From the NCBI GenBank assembly GCA_030266985.1, contig JAJDJB010000014.1, forward strand, positions 1 to 38,668: a stretch of DNA of 38,668 bases, read 5' to 3'. Position numbers and translations under genes: made by a program. This DNA comes from Synergistaceae bacterium OttesenSCG-928-D05. GTDB taxonomy: Bacteria > Synergistota > Synergistia > Synergistales > Synergistaceae. Below the pieces are notes generated by a model, which was given only the letters and a program-made list of their open reading frames with translations, did no database searches and was not told where the DNA came from. Positions 14,457-23,234 of the stretch are shown piece by piece (within the stretch, counting starts at the first letter, position 1; every line of letters begins with the position of its first letter).

Positions 14457-17369
14457 TTAAAAACTAATGCGCCAACCTGCGTTCAAACGCCACTTGTTCT
14501 CGAAGTCGCCGCCTCTCGACGTTTCAAGGTCAAGATAAAGCGCGTTCCGCGGGTTCAGCATGTGCGTAACGCCAATGCCGTATACCCACCAGTCGTCGTC
14601 GAGCGTCTCGTAGATGATTACGTCGTTCGCGTTCACATTCATATCTCCGTCGAATTCCTTCAGATAGAATGCTTTCACATAGACGTTCGTCTTCGCGCTT
14701 TCATATCCCACGAGTGCCCCAATACGGCCGATCAGGGAATTGAAGTCATCGACGCCGATCCGGAGTCCGTTGTCGGCGTGGAAGGTACCGCCGCTGAAAT
14801 GCTGCCAGGATAGCTGTACCTGCGGTTCCAGATACCAATTGCCACTGTCTTCTTTCGGCCTGGTGCCCGCATCGTTGAATCTGAGGCGTCTTCCCATTTC
14901 AAGTGAGAGGCCTACGCCGCCCGTGTTGATTTTGCCGCCCTGTACCATCGTGCCGGCTGAATCATGTACGTTGAATTCATTTTTGCTCCATACGTATTTG
15001 GCGATCGCATCGAAGTAGTAACCGGTATCGTGGATGTAGGTCCAGTACATACCCATCGTGTGCTGTTCCAGATCGCCGGTTCCGTTGCCAAGTTGGTCGA
15101 AGTCCATGTCGCCCTTGCTCATGCCGACGAAGCCGCCGACGTAGGTGTCGCCGTTTTTAAACCAGCTCGTCTCACGTTCGAGCAGGTTATCGTAGCCCAT
15201 CTGTACGCCCCAGTAGTCCATGTCGAATCCGCGTACGTAGCTTCTGCTGTCCGATTCCATCTTGCCGCCGAATCCGCGGAACCACGCGCCGTGTGTACTG
15301 TGCTGCAGATCGCTTCTAAGGTCGCCGAGCCGCTTGATGAGCGTGTCGGTTTCCGCGTATGTGAGGAAGTAGGTACCAATGAAGGTGTTGACGCCGGAGG
15401 AAGCGGGATTGCTTGCGCCGTCCGCATACAGCTCCCAATATTGTCCGCCGGTTGCATCGTATCGCCCTCTGCCATCGTCGTTGTTGCGCAGTTTATAGAG
15501 CCATGCGCCTGCATCTACCCCGCCGCCCACGAGCGTGAAGTCTCCGCCTTTGTCCGCCGTTTCGATGAGCGTCGTACGTTCTTTGCCTGTCGTTGCGGCG
15601 CTGCCGCTATTGGCTACCACAACAAGGTGGTCGCCTTCCGTTTTTGCTTCGACAATCAGCCTGTCAGCCGTTTCGGCGGAAATATCAGTCTTCATGACGA
15701 ACGTGCCGTTTCCCTTCAGGCTGTTTACTGTCGCCTTCGTGCCGAGCGCGCCAAGACGGTAGTCAACAACGCTGGTACTGTCCACGTCCAGAACACCGTT
15801 GGTGAGCGAATCGGCGGTGATAAGCCACTGACTGTTCCGCAGGATCGCGTCAATCCCGCCGCGCTCGTATTTACTGTAGAGTGGACCTTTGTCGCCCGAC
15901 AGGTTAATCGATCCTTCCAGCGTCGAGTCCGTCAGGTTGATCGTCAATGTGCCGTCGTCATCCGGGTGGCGCGGGAGTATATCCAAGGCCTCGGCAAAGG
16001 CAGGGACAAAGTTATTCGGACGAGGCGGTACAGGTCGTTCACGCTCTTCAATACTGTGCAGGACATCCCCGCGCAGGTAACTGCCGTCTGACACATTCAT
16101 CGTATTGAAGTTGCGGCTCCAGAGAAGGTTGCGGTTGTCGGTCTTCAATCCCACGTTTACATTCTCGAGGTTGACTGTCGTGCCGTCCCACAAAATAAAA
16201 TGACTCGATTGTGTGCCATCGGCAAAGATGTCGATATCGCCGTTTGCCATATTAAAGGTGCCGAAATAGTTTCCTGCTGTGAGATTTGAAGCGACTGCAA
16301 CTGCGTTCGTACCTTTTACAACGACTGAGGATCGCGCGGACGGGTCAGATATGTTCACCGTTGACCCAGCCCCGCTTAAGTGCACGCCAAAGAGTCGTGT
16401 GTTATCGCTTTCCGCGCCCTCGGCATAAAGCGACCACGCGCTGATAACACTGTTGTTGGTTGCAGAAATTCCATACGACAGGACAGAGGAGCCCGTCGTG
16501 TTGAATAGATTTACGTTCCCGTTCACATCGATATACGCTGTTTTCGCGTCGGTAGTATCACCATAGGCAACTATGCCATTCTTTATATTCTTTCCAATGA
16601 GATTGACATCGCCGTCGACGGTCACATTTGCCTCCGCATATACATCAATAGCTACGCTCTCGTCCCCGCTTACAGTGATACTGCCAACTGTCGCGTTGCC
16701 TCCAAGCCAAGCCGACACGCCATATGCGTTATTCCCGTACACTTCGATCGCTCCCGTTTGAGCGGAGGCGCCACTGCCTTCTACCAGCAATGCAGCTCCA
16801 TAATCCCCGTACAACGCAATGACTCCGTCTACAGTGACATTAGAAACACTATCCACTGCGTATGGTGCGCGTACCCCAAACGACCCGTCGCCGGAAACAA
16901 TAACGTTGCCGCCAACGTGCAAATCTGCGCTATGGACCAAAGCACCGAGCACACTAATGCCTGTGGCTTCGATGTTCCCGTCAATCTGGACGTCTGCTCC
17001 GTAGAACGATTGGACGCCGAATGTGAGTCCGCCAGCATCGGTCTTAGTCAGGTAGACATTCCCGTCTACCTGGACGAGCGCGTCGTTCGTCGCGTAAATT
17101 GCCTGTACTTGCTTCTCGCCTGTGACGCTTATGTCCTTACTGACGTTCAATACGCCCCCGTCTACTTGCGCGCCGATCGCGTTAAGACCGGTGACTATGA
17201 TATTGCCCGTAACGTTCATCTCTTCGCCGGACAACAAATTGACACCCTTAGTGTTATCAGCACTTGCTACGACGTCACCGTCTATTGTCGCCGCGTAGGA
17301 AGCACCATGAATACAGAAAAGAAGTAAAAGAAAAGATAGAATAGCCGAATTTTTTATACGCTCACCCAA
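14457..17369 (-). CDS. Autotransporter with outer-membrane beta-barrel
   Basis: This 970-residue protein has a signal peptide (SAILSFLLLLFCIHGASYA, residues 8-26), a long passenger, and a C-terminal autotransporter barrel from about residue 690 to the terminal aromatic WRISF. The passenger (about 27-680) contains many short degenerate repeats of the form DGNVxLxG, typical of a right-handed beta-helix as in pertactin-type passengers. The barrel begins near HGAWFRGFGGKMESDSRSY and shows alternating aromatic strands. Such proteins export their own passenger to the cell surface; adhesion or surface-structure roles are common, but none can be assigned. The start is TTG at 17367-17369, 5 bases after GGGGGAG. 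Large AT-rich upstream DNA with two ACTTTATAC boxes may hold its control region. Confidence 0.9.
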   Translation of the reverse strand: MGERIKNSAILSFLLLLFCIHGASYAATIDGDVVASADNTKGVNLLSGEEMNVTGNIIVTGLNAIGAQVDGGVLNVSKDISVTGEKQVQAIYATNDALVQVDGNVYLTKTDAGGLTFGVQSFYGADVQIDGNIEATGISVLGALVHSADLHVGGNVIVSGDGSFGVRAPYAVDSVSNVTVDGVIALYGDYGAALLVEGSGASAQTGAIEVYGNNAYGVSAWLGGNATVGSITVSGDESVAIDVYAEANVTVDGDVNLIGKNIKNGIVAYGDTTDAKTAYIDVNGNVNLFNTTGSSVLSYGISATNNSVISAWSLYAEGAESDNTRLFGVHLSGAGSTVNISDPSARSSVVVKGTNAVAVASNLTAGNYFGTFNMANGDIDIFADGTQSSHFILWDGTTVNLENVNVGLKTDNRNLLWSRNFNTMNVSDGSYLRGDVLHSIEERERPVPPRPNNFVPAFAEALDILPRHPDDDGTLTINLTDSTLEGSINLSGDKGPLYSKYERGGIDAILRNSQWLITADSLTNGVLDVDSTSVVDYRLGALGTKATVNSLKGNGTFVMKTDISAETADRLIVEAKTEGDHLVVVANSGSAATTGKERTTLIETADKGGDFTLVGGGVDAGAWLYKLRNNDDGRGRYDATGGQYWELYADGASNPASSGVNTFIGTYFLTYAETDTLIKRLGDLRSDLQHSTHGAWFRGFGGKMESDSRSYVRGFDMDYWGVQMGYDNLLERETSWFKNGDTYVGGFVGMSKGDMDFDQLGNGTGDLEQHTMGMYWTYIHDTGYYFDAIAKYVWSKNEFNVHDSAGTMVQGGKINTGGVGLSLEMGRRLRFNDAGTRPKEDSGNWYLEPQVQLSWQHFSGGTFHADNGLRIGVDDFNSLIGRIGALVGYESAKTNVYVKAFYLKEFDGDMNVNANDVIIYETLDDDWWVYGIGVTHMLNPRNALYLDLETSRGGDFENKWRLNAGWRISF

Positions 17370-17567
17370 AATGACTCCCCCTTGGAATCAACACTGCCGC
17401 ACCTGATCTCCGCAAAAGCACGGCGCACCTAAACAACACAAGACCTGCGCTATGGTTTCTAATATTTCGTTTTTCTGATTCCCCCCGCTATATTAGCTCT
17501 TTTCAAAACAGATATGTCGTCTTAACAAAACACGACCGATATACGTAATTAATGTCGGGTTTCACAT

Positions 17568-17617
17568 ACTTTATACCTATTCATAGGCACTTTATACTAA
17601 TTTTATTAAAATGTCTA
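17568..17617 (-). promoter_or_regulatory. Candidate autotransporter promoter with paired boxes
   Basis: ACTTTATAC occurs at 17568-17576 and 17589-17597, 21 bp apart, flanking the inverted repeat CCTAT-N2-ATAGG (17576-17587). On the minus strand TAGACA (complement at 17612-17617) and TAAAGT (17589-17594) are separated by 17 bp, an acceptable -35/-10 pair. Regulation by a protein binding the boxes is inference. Confidence 0.35.
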
Positions 17618-17840
17618 TACTTAATTTACTTTTAGTTTTTTAAATTTCCCTATAATTTTTTCTGGCAAAGGATATAAATTACCTTTTGGCACCCATAATA
17701 TCTTCGTCGTATCGTTCGCCACGCAATTAGAGACTCGAGTCGCAGGGGATTCTTTCAAAAGGAGCCATAGCAGGGTAAAACGCGGCGATATTTATGCAAG
17801 CTAAGCACGCGATTATAACGTGCGATGAACGGAAGAGCAC

Positions 17841-17906
17841 AAAAAGAGCGGCTCCGGGGCGTATTTTCATACGCCGCTGGAGCCGCTCTCAATTGTTGAA
17901 AAGTTG
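17841..17906 (-). terminator. Structured 3' element, copy 2 (after carboxyltransferase gene)
   Basis: On the minus strand AACTTTTCAACAATTGA leads into a hairpin whose 10-bp arms GAGCGGCTCC (17879-17888 with 17846-17855) enclose an inner GGCGTA/TACGCC stem, then a TTTTT run. It has the form of an intrinsic terminator. A second small hairpin, CGCGTT-N2-AACGCG, lies just before it at 17910-17923. Confidence 0.75.
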
Positions 17907-17930
17907 GTTACGCGTTAGAACGCGCCTTTT

Positions 17931-19487
17931 TTAAACAGGGTAGGCGTCCGGATCAACCTGTTCCTGCAGTCCGATATCCACCATGTTCTCCCGCGCGAAT
18001 TTCTTCGGGAGGAAGTCTTTCGCAACTTGCGGGAAGAGCACGTAGCTCAGCACGTCTTCAGGCTGTGTCGCCCATACGCCGATTTCCTTGCGCGCCGCTG
18101 CAAGTTCGGGCTCGATCTTCTCACCGGGCCGTACTGTGATTTGCGGCTCGTCGCCCAGAATTTTTTTCTGGATCTCCGGGTCGACGGGCGCCGGGGTCTT
18201 GCCGTAGTAACCACGGAAGTATTGATAAACTTCCTTCGGGACGAACTTGTAGCGCTCGCCCGAGATGATGTTCATCGCGGCCTGCGTGCCGACGATCTGG
18301 CTGGTCGGCGTTACGAGCGGCGGATATCCCATCTCTTTGCGGACGCGCGGAACTTCTTCCATGACGTCTCTGAACTTATCGAGCATGCCCGCTTCTTTGA
18401 GCTGGCTCTGCAGGTTCGAGTACATGCCGCCGGGGATCTGGTAGAGCAGGATGTTGATGTTGACGCCGCTGATGCCCATGATCAGATCTTTGTATTTGTC
18501 CGTCAGCTTCATGTAGTATTCCGCGACCGGAAGGAGCTTTTCGAGGTCGAGCCCCGTGTCGAGCGGGCCGCCTTTGAGCGCCGCGACCATCGTTTCGGTC
18601 GCGGGCTGGCTCGTTCCCATCGCAAACGGGGAAATCGCGCAGTCTACGATGTCCGCGCCCGCTTCAACCGCCGCGAGGTAGGACATTGCGGCCATTCCGC
18701 TCGTGTAGTGGCTGTGTATCTGGAGCGGCAGATCGACCTTCTTTTTGATCGCGCGAACGAGCGCGTCGGCTTCGACGGGGGAAAGAAGCCCCGCCATGTC
18801 TTTGATCGCGATGGAGTCCGCCCCCATGTCCGCCATGTCGCGCGCCTGTTTTACAAACAGATCGAGCGTGTGGACCGGCGAGATCGTGTAGGAAATCGCC
18901 ATCTGGAGATGGGCGCCTTCTTTTTTGACCTGCTCCGCCGCGATGGACATGTTGCGCAGGTCGTTCAGCGCGTCGAAGATACGGACGATGTCGATGCCGT
19001 TGCCGACGGCGCGTTTGACGAACTCGCGAACGGTTTCATCCGCATAGTGCTTGTAGCCAACGAGGTTCTGCCCGCGCAGGAGCATTTGCGTCTTCGTTTT
19101 TTTCAGACGTTTTCTGAGCTGGCGCAGCCTGTCCCAGGGGTCTTCGCCCAGGAAGCGCATCGCCGAGTCGAACGTTGCCCCGCCCCACATCTCTACAGAG
19201 TGGTAACCGACCTCGTCCACCGCTTCTGCGATGGGGATCATATCCTCCGTGCTGAGGCGCGTCGCCATGATCGACTGATGCGCGTCGCGGAACCCTGTCT
19301 CCATGATTCCGACTTTGCGTTTCGGCAGAGCGGTTTCATTCGCAGGCTTCTGTTTTTCCACGACCGTTACACGGGTCTCCTCGATTATTTCGGTCACTTT
19401 GACTTCGGGTTTTTTCTCAGTCACTTTTGTAGCCACCTTCCGTCCGTTGCTGTCTGTGATGTGCTGCTTGACTTCGTTCCGGTCCAA
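17931..19487 (-). CDS. Biotin-dependent carboxyltransferase subunit (pyruvate carboxylase B / oxaloacetate decarboxylase alpha type)
   Basis: In this 518-residue protein the carboxyltransferase domain is clear from about residue 57: RDAHQS (R67, D68, H70, Q71), the carboxylated lysine K229 in SIAIKDMAG, and metal ligands H258 and H260 in LQIHSHYTSG. It moves CO2 between biotin and pyruvate/oxaloacetate. The C-terminus stops after the conserved DVLSYVLFPQVAKDFL region and has no biotinyl domain with an AMKM-type motif, so a separate biotin carrier is needed. The first ~55 residues are a charged extension (VTEKKPEVKVTEIIEETR) not usual in the family. The start is TTG at 19485-19487, 7 bases after GGAGG located in the end of nifJ, two bases after the nifJ stop. 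The coupling puts it at the pyruvate node. Confidence 0.88.
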   Translation of the reverse strand: MDRNEVKQHITDSNGRKVATKVTEKKPEVKVTEIIEETRVTVVEKQKPANETALPKRKVGIMETGFRDAHQSIMATRLSTEDMIPIAEAVDEVGYHSVEMWGGATFDSAMRFLGEDPWDRLRQLRKRLKKTKTQMLLRGQNLVGYKHYADETVREFVKRAVGNGIDIVRIFDALNDLRNMSIAAEQVKKEGAHLQMAISYTISPVHTLDLFVKQARDMADMGADSIAIKDMAGLLSPVEADALVRAIKKKVDLPLQIHSHYTSGMAAMSYLAAVEAGADIVDCAISPFAMGTSQPATETMVAALKGGPLDTGLDLEKLLPVAEYYMKLTDKYKDLIMGISGVNINILLYQIPGGMYSNLQSQLKEAGMLDKFRDVMEEVPRVRKEMGYPPLVTPTSQIVGTQAAMNIISGERYKFVPKEVYQYFRGYYGKTPAPVDPEIQKKILGDEPQITVRPGEKIEPELAAARKEIGVWATQPEDVLSYVLFPQVAKDFLPKKFARENMVDIGLQEQVDPDAYPV

Positions 19488-19489
19488 AC

Positions 19490-22400
19490 TTAGTCCTCCA
19501 TTTTCATTGCCGCCATGTGCGTGTAGTACCGCCAGCGCGCTTTAATATCTTTTTCTTCTTCTTTCAGAAGCAGTTCCGCTTCTTTGGGTGCGACGGTAAA
19601 GAGGCTCTTGTAACGCGTCTCGTTCATGATGTAGTCTTTGAGCGGGATCGACGGCGCTTTACTGTCGATGATGAGCGGGTTTTTGCCCTCTTTCGCAAGG
19701 TCCGGGTTATAGCGCATGAGAATCCAGTGGCCGGATTCGACCGCTCTCTTCTGCTGGTCAAGGCCCGTGACCATGTCGATGCCGTGCGCGATGCAGTGGC
19801 TGTACGCGATGATGATCGAAGGTCCGTTGTACGCTTCCGCTTCCTGGAACACTTTGACCGTATGCGCGTCGTTTGCGCCGAGCGCCACGCGTCCGACGTA
19901 GACCGAACCGTAGCTCATCGCCATCAGCGCCAGGTCTTTTTTGCCGTTGCGTTTGCCGCCTGCCGCGAACTTCGCGATCGCGCCGCGCGGCGTCGCTTTC
20001 GACATCTGTCCGCCCGTGTTCGAGTAGACTTCCGTGTCGAGCACGAGGATGTTCACGTTTTTGCCGGACGCAAGCACGTGGTCGAGTCCGCCGTAGCCGA
20101 TGTCATAGGCCCAGCCGTCTCCGCCGACGCACCAGACGCTCTTTTTGACGAGCGCGTCCGCGACCGAAGCGAGTTCTTCCGCCTCTTCCGTGCCCATGTA
20201 TTCGAGCTGAATCTTGAGCGCTTCTACGCTTTCGAGGACTTCGCGAATTTCCGCGTCCGTGTTCTGCGGCGCGTCAAGGATCGAGCGCACCATGTCAGAA
20301 CCAAGTTCGGGCTCCATTTTCTGGAGCAGTTCTTCCGCATACTGCGCGTGTTTGTCGATCGCGAGCCGGAAGCCCATGCCGAACTCCGCCGCGTCTTCGA
20401 AGAGCGAGTTGCTCCATGCGGGACCGCGTCCCTCTTCGTTGACCGCCCACGGCGTCGTGGGCAGGTTGCCGCCGTAAATCGAGCTGCAGCCCGTCGCGTT
20501 CGCGATCATGGCTCTGTCGCCGTAGAGCGAGGAGAGCAGTTTCAGATAGGGCGTTTCGCCGCAGCCGCCGCAGGCGCCGGAGAACTCAAAGAGCGGGCGC
20601 ATGAGCTGCACGTCTTTGACCAGCGTCGTGTTGAGTTCTTTGCGGTCCACATCGGGGATCGCAAGGAAGAAGTCCCAGTTCTCGCGCTCTTTTTCGCGAA
20701 CGGACATCTGGTTCACCATGACGAGCGGCTTCTCCGCCGGCTTGTCTTTCTTCACCGGGCAGTTGTATGCGCAGAGACCGCAGCCGGTGCAGTCTTCCGT
20801 CGAAATCTGGATCGTGAATTTCTTGCCTTCGAACTGCTTCCATTTCGCTTCGGTCGATTTGAACGTGTCGGGCGCGTCCTTCAGGAGGTTCGCGTCGTAG
20901 ACTTTGGAGCGAATGACCGCGTGCGGGCATACCAGAGCGCACTTGCCGCACTGGATACAGGTCGCCGGATCCCACTGCGGGACGTCGATCGCGATGTTTC
21001 TCTTTTCATACTGCGTCGTTGCGCTCGGGAACGTTCCGTCCTCGGGCAGCGCGGAAACGGGCAGAGAGTCGCCTTCGCCGACCATCATCGGGCCGAGCAC
21101 GTTTTTCACGAACTCCGGCGCGTCGTCCGCAACCGGCGGCAGAATGTCGAACTGGCTGGTCGCCTTTTTCGGCACTTTGACTTCATAGAGGTTGGCAAGC
21201 GTCGCGTCGACAGCGGCGATATTCTTTTCGACTACGTCTTTGCCCTTCTTGCCGTAGGTATCCTGAATCGATTTTTTGATCGACTTGATCGCCGCGTCTT
21301 TCTTGAGCACGCCGCTGATCGCGAAGAAGCAGGTCTGCATGATCGTGTTGGTGCGTCCGCCCATGCCCGTCTCTTTCGCGATTTTGACCGCGTCGATGAC
21401 GTAGAATTTCAGTTTTCTGTCGATGATGCGCTGCTGCGTTGTAAGCGGCAGATGATCCCAGACTTCTTCAGGGCCGAACGGGCTGTTCAGAAGGAAAGTG
21501 CCGCCGACCGCCGCGTTCTTCAGGATGTCCAGTTTCTCGAGGAACGAGAAGACGTGGCATGCGATGAAGTTCGCGTTGCAGATGAAGTAGCTCGCAAGAA
21601 TCGGGTTCGGGCCGAAACGCAGGTGGCTGATGGTGATGCCGCCGGACTTCTTGGAGTCGTAGCTGTAATACCCCTGCGCATAGAGGTCCGTGTCGTTGCC
21701 GATGATTTTGATCGAGTTCTTGTTCGCGCCGACGGTGCCGTCCGAGCCAAGTCCGTAGAACATGCAGCGCACGGTCTGCGGATCTTCCATGTCGCAGGCG
21801 GGGTCGTAGTCGAGGCTCGACCAGCTGACGTCGTCGTCGATGCCGACCGTGAAGCTGTCTTTCGGCGCAACTTTTTTCAGCTCGTTGAAGACCGCCATAA
21901 CCATTGCGGGCGTGAAATCTTTAGAGGAGAGGCCGTAGCGTCCGCCAACGACCATAATATCCGTATCGGAAAGCGCTTCGCGCACGTCCATGCAAAGCGG
22001 TTCGCAAATCGCCGTCGGGTCCTTCGAACGGTCGAGTACCGCGATGGACTGTACCGTCGCCGGAAGCGCGTTCAGGAAACGTCCGATGTCGAACGGACGG
22101 AAGAGACGCACGACAAGCACGCCGACCTTTTCGCCGTCTGCCGTCATCTTGCGGACCGTCTCACGCGCAACGGCGGCGCCGGAGCCCATGATCACGATCA
22201 CGCGCTCTGCGTCTTCCGAGCCGTAATAGTCGAACAGGTGGTATTTGCGGCCGATCTGCTTCGCGAAGTTGTCCATCGCGCGCTGCGTAACGTCGGGCAC
22301 CGCTTCAAAATAAGGCGTGCACGCTTCGCGCGACTGGAAGAACACGTCGGGGTTCTGCGCCGTGCCGCGAATGAAGGGCGCCTCTGGCGAAAGCCTGTTG

Positions 22401-23014
22401 TACCTGTGCGCGCGCACGAGATCGTCGTCGATGAGCGCTCTCATATCGTCGTAATCGATCTCTTCGATCTTCATTTCTTCGTGGCTCGTGCGGAATCCGT
22501 CAAAGAAGTGGAGCACAGGGATGCGGCTTTCGAGCGTCGCCATCTGCGCGATGAGCGCCATGTCCATGACTTCCTGCACCGTTGAGGAGCAGAGCATCGA
22601 CCAGCCGGTCGTACGCGCGGCCATGACGTCCGAATGGTCGCCAAAGATTGAAAGGCTGTTCGTCGCGACCGTCCTTGCCGTAACGTGCATGACAGTGCTC
22701 GTGAGCTCTCCCGCGATTTTATACATGTTCGGGATCATGAGGAGCAATCCCTGGGATGCGGTAAAGGTCGTGCCCAGCGCGCCGGCCTGAATGGCGCCGT
22801 GATATGCCCCGGAGGCTCCCGCCTCGCTCTGCAGTTCTTCCACAACCGGCACGGTCCCCCAAATATTCGGGCGGCGTTCCGCGGACCACTGATCCGACCA
22901 CTCGCCCATCGGCGAAGAGGGCGTGATCGGGTAGATCGCGATAACCTCGTTTGTTGCGTGCGCTACGTGCGCAGCTGCTTCGTTTCCATCCAGCGTAACC
23001 ATTTTGCGTGTCAT
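19490..23014 (-). CDS. nifJ: Pyruvate:ferredoxin (flavodoxin) oxidoreductase, single-chain
   Basis: This 1174-residue fused enzyme oxidises pyruvate with coenzyme A to acetyl-CoA and CO2 and reduces ferredoxin or flavodoxin. Domains run in the usual order: the N-terminal pyrimidine-binding part (DGNEAAAHVAHATNEVIAIYPITPSSPMGEW), then the CoA-binding and linker parts. A two-cluster ferredoxin domain follows, with CIQCGKCALVCPH (C686, C689, C692, C696) and CTGCGLCAYNCPV (C742, C745, C748). The C-terminal thiamine-pyrophosphate domain has CGGCGETPYLK, GDGWAYDIGYGGLDH and NTGGQMSKATPRG. Length is normal. AAGGAGG precedes the ATG by 7 bases. It is first in an operon with the carboxyltransferase gene. 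In amino-acid fermenters it takes pyruvate from Ala/Ser/Cys breakdown to acetyl-CoA and ATP. Confidence 0.97.
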   Translation of the reverse strand: MTRKMVTLDGNEAAAHVAHATNEVIAIYPITPSSPMGEWSDQWSAERRPNIWGTVPVVEELQSEAGASGAYHGAIQAGALGTTFTASQGLLLMIPNMYKIAGELTSTVMHVTARTVATNSLSIFGDHSDVMAARTTGWSMLCSSTVQEVMDMALIAQMATLESRIPVLHFFDGFRTSHEEMKIEEIDYDDMRALIDDDLVRAHRYNRLSPEAPFIRGTAQNPDVFFQSREACTPYFEAVPDVTQRAMDNFAKQIGRKYHLFDYYGSEDAERVIVIMGSGAAVARETVRKMTADGEKVGVLVVRLFRPFDIGRFLNALPATVQSIAVLDRSKDPTAICEPLCMDVREALSDTDIMVVGGRYGLSSKDFTPAMVMAVFNELKKVAPKDSFTVGIDDDVSWSSLDYDPACDMEDPQTVRCMFYGLGSDGTVGANKNSIKIIGNDTDLYAQGYYSYDSKKSGGITISHLRFGPNPILASYFICNANFIACHVFSFLEKLDILKNAAVGGTFLLNSPFGPEEVWDHLPLTTQQRIIDRKLKFYVIDAVKIAKETGMGGRTNTIMQTCFFAISGVLKKDAAIKSIKKSIQDTYGKKGKDVVEKNIAAVDATLANLYEVKVPKKATSQFDILPPVADDAPEFVKNVLGPMMVGEGDSLPVSALPEDGTFPSATTQYEKRNIAIDVPQWDPATCIQCGKCALVCPHAVIRSKVYDANLLKDAPDTFKSTEAKWKQFEGKKFTIQISTEDCTGCGLCAYNCPVKKDKPAEKPLVMVNQMSVREKERENWDFFLAIPDVDRKELNTTLVKDVQLMRPLFEFSGACGGCGETPYLKLLSSLYGDRAMIANATGCSSIYGGNLPTTPWAVNEEGRGPAWSNSLFEDAAEFGMGFRLAIDKHAQYAEELLQKMEPELGSDMVRSILDAPQNTDAEIREVLESVEALKIQLEYMGTEEAEELASVADALVKKSVWCVGGDGWAYDIGYGGLDHVLASGKNVNILVLDTEVYSNTGGQMSKATPRGAIAKFAAGGKRNGKKDLALMAMSYGSVYVGRVALGANDAHTVKVFQEAEAYNGPSIIIAYSHCIAHGIDMVTGLDQQKRAVESGHWILMRYNPDLAKEGKNPLIIDSKAPSIPLKDYIMNETRYKSLFTVAPKEAELLLKEEEKDIKARWRYYTHMAAMKMED

Positions 23015-23152
23015 TCTGTAACCTCCTTCTATAGTGTTCCAACAACCGTTATTTATTTTGTAAGCGCCTGACTTCCATTTTTACATTGTTACACAAAGAA
23101 CCAGCAATGGCAACGCCGAAATGCGATACCATTAGAACGGCAGTATATCATA

Positions 23153-23177
23153 ACCGCCGCGCTTTGTGCACGGCGGT
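23153..23177 (-). promoter_or_regulatory. Hairpin and possible promoter upstream of nifJ
   Basis: Seven-base arms ACCGCCG (23153-23159) and CGGCGGT (23171-23177) form a hairpin between the cyclodeaminase and nifJ genes. On the minus strand a TATACT box follows shortly after it, 17 bp from a poor TGCACA -35. A 12-base match to the interspersed repeat core (GTGTAACAATGT, minus, 23083-23094) also lies in this leader. All are weak signals. Confidence 0.3.
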
Positions 23178-23234
23178 CATTGTAAAAAAAAGAATTCTTT
23201 TCTGTGACAGAATCAGGTTTATCTCACATCAATA

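Larger units (their letters stand above)
17370..17930. other. Gene-free, AT-rich stretch upstream of the autotransporter
   Basis: No supported gene is seen. It contains the structured 3' element of the carboxyltransferase gene (17841-17906) and, nearer the autotransporter, a very AT-rich part with repeated ACTTTATAC boxes and a possible minus-strand promoter (17568-17617). A perfect 10-bp palindrome, GACTCGAGTC, is at 17732-17741; I see no tRNA or known ncRNA in it. Confidence 0.55.

Noticed and set aside
14964-16091. Plus-strand open frame opposite the autotransporter
   Set aside because: No ribosome site or domain; the minus strand has a full signal peptide and barrel in frame.
17732-17765. 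Possible tRNA 3' remnant near GACTCGAGTC
   Set aside because: There is only a short palindrome; no acceptor stem, T-loop consensus or CCA could be placed.
18027-19493. Long plus-strand open frame opposite the carboxyltransferase gene
   Set aside because: Antisense shadow; Arg-rich translation and no domain.
19517-22585. Very long plus-strand open frame opposite nifJ (about 1020 codons)
   Set aside because: It is an antisense shadow caused by high GC at third positions. The product is Arg/Val/His-rich without any recognisable domain, while the opposite strand encodes a complete nifJ.
23083-23094. Tenth copy of the interspersed repeat in the nifJ leader
   Set aside because: Only 12 bases of the core match, with no second GTGT half-site; kept as a weak note rather than a copy.
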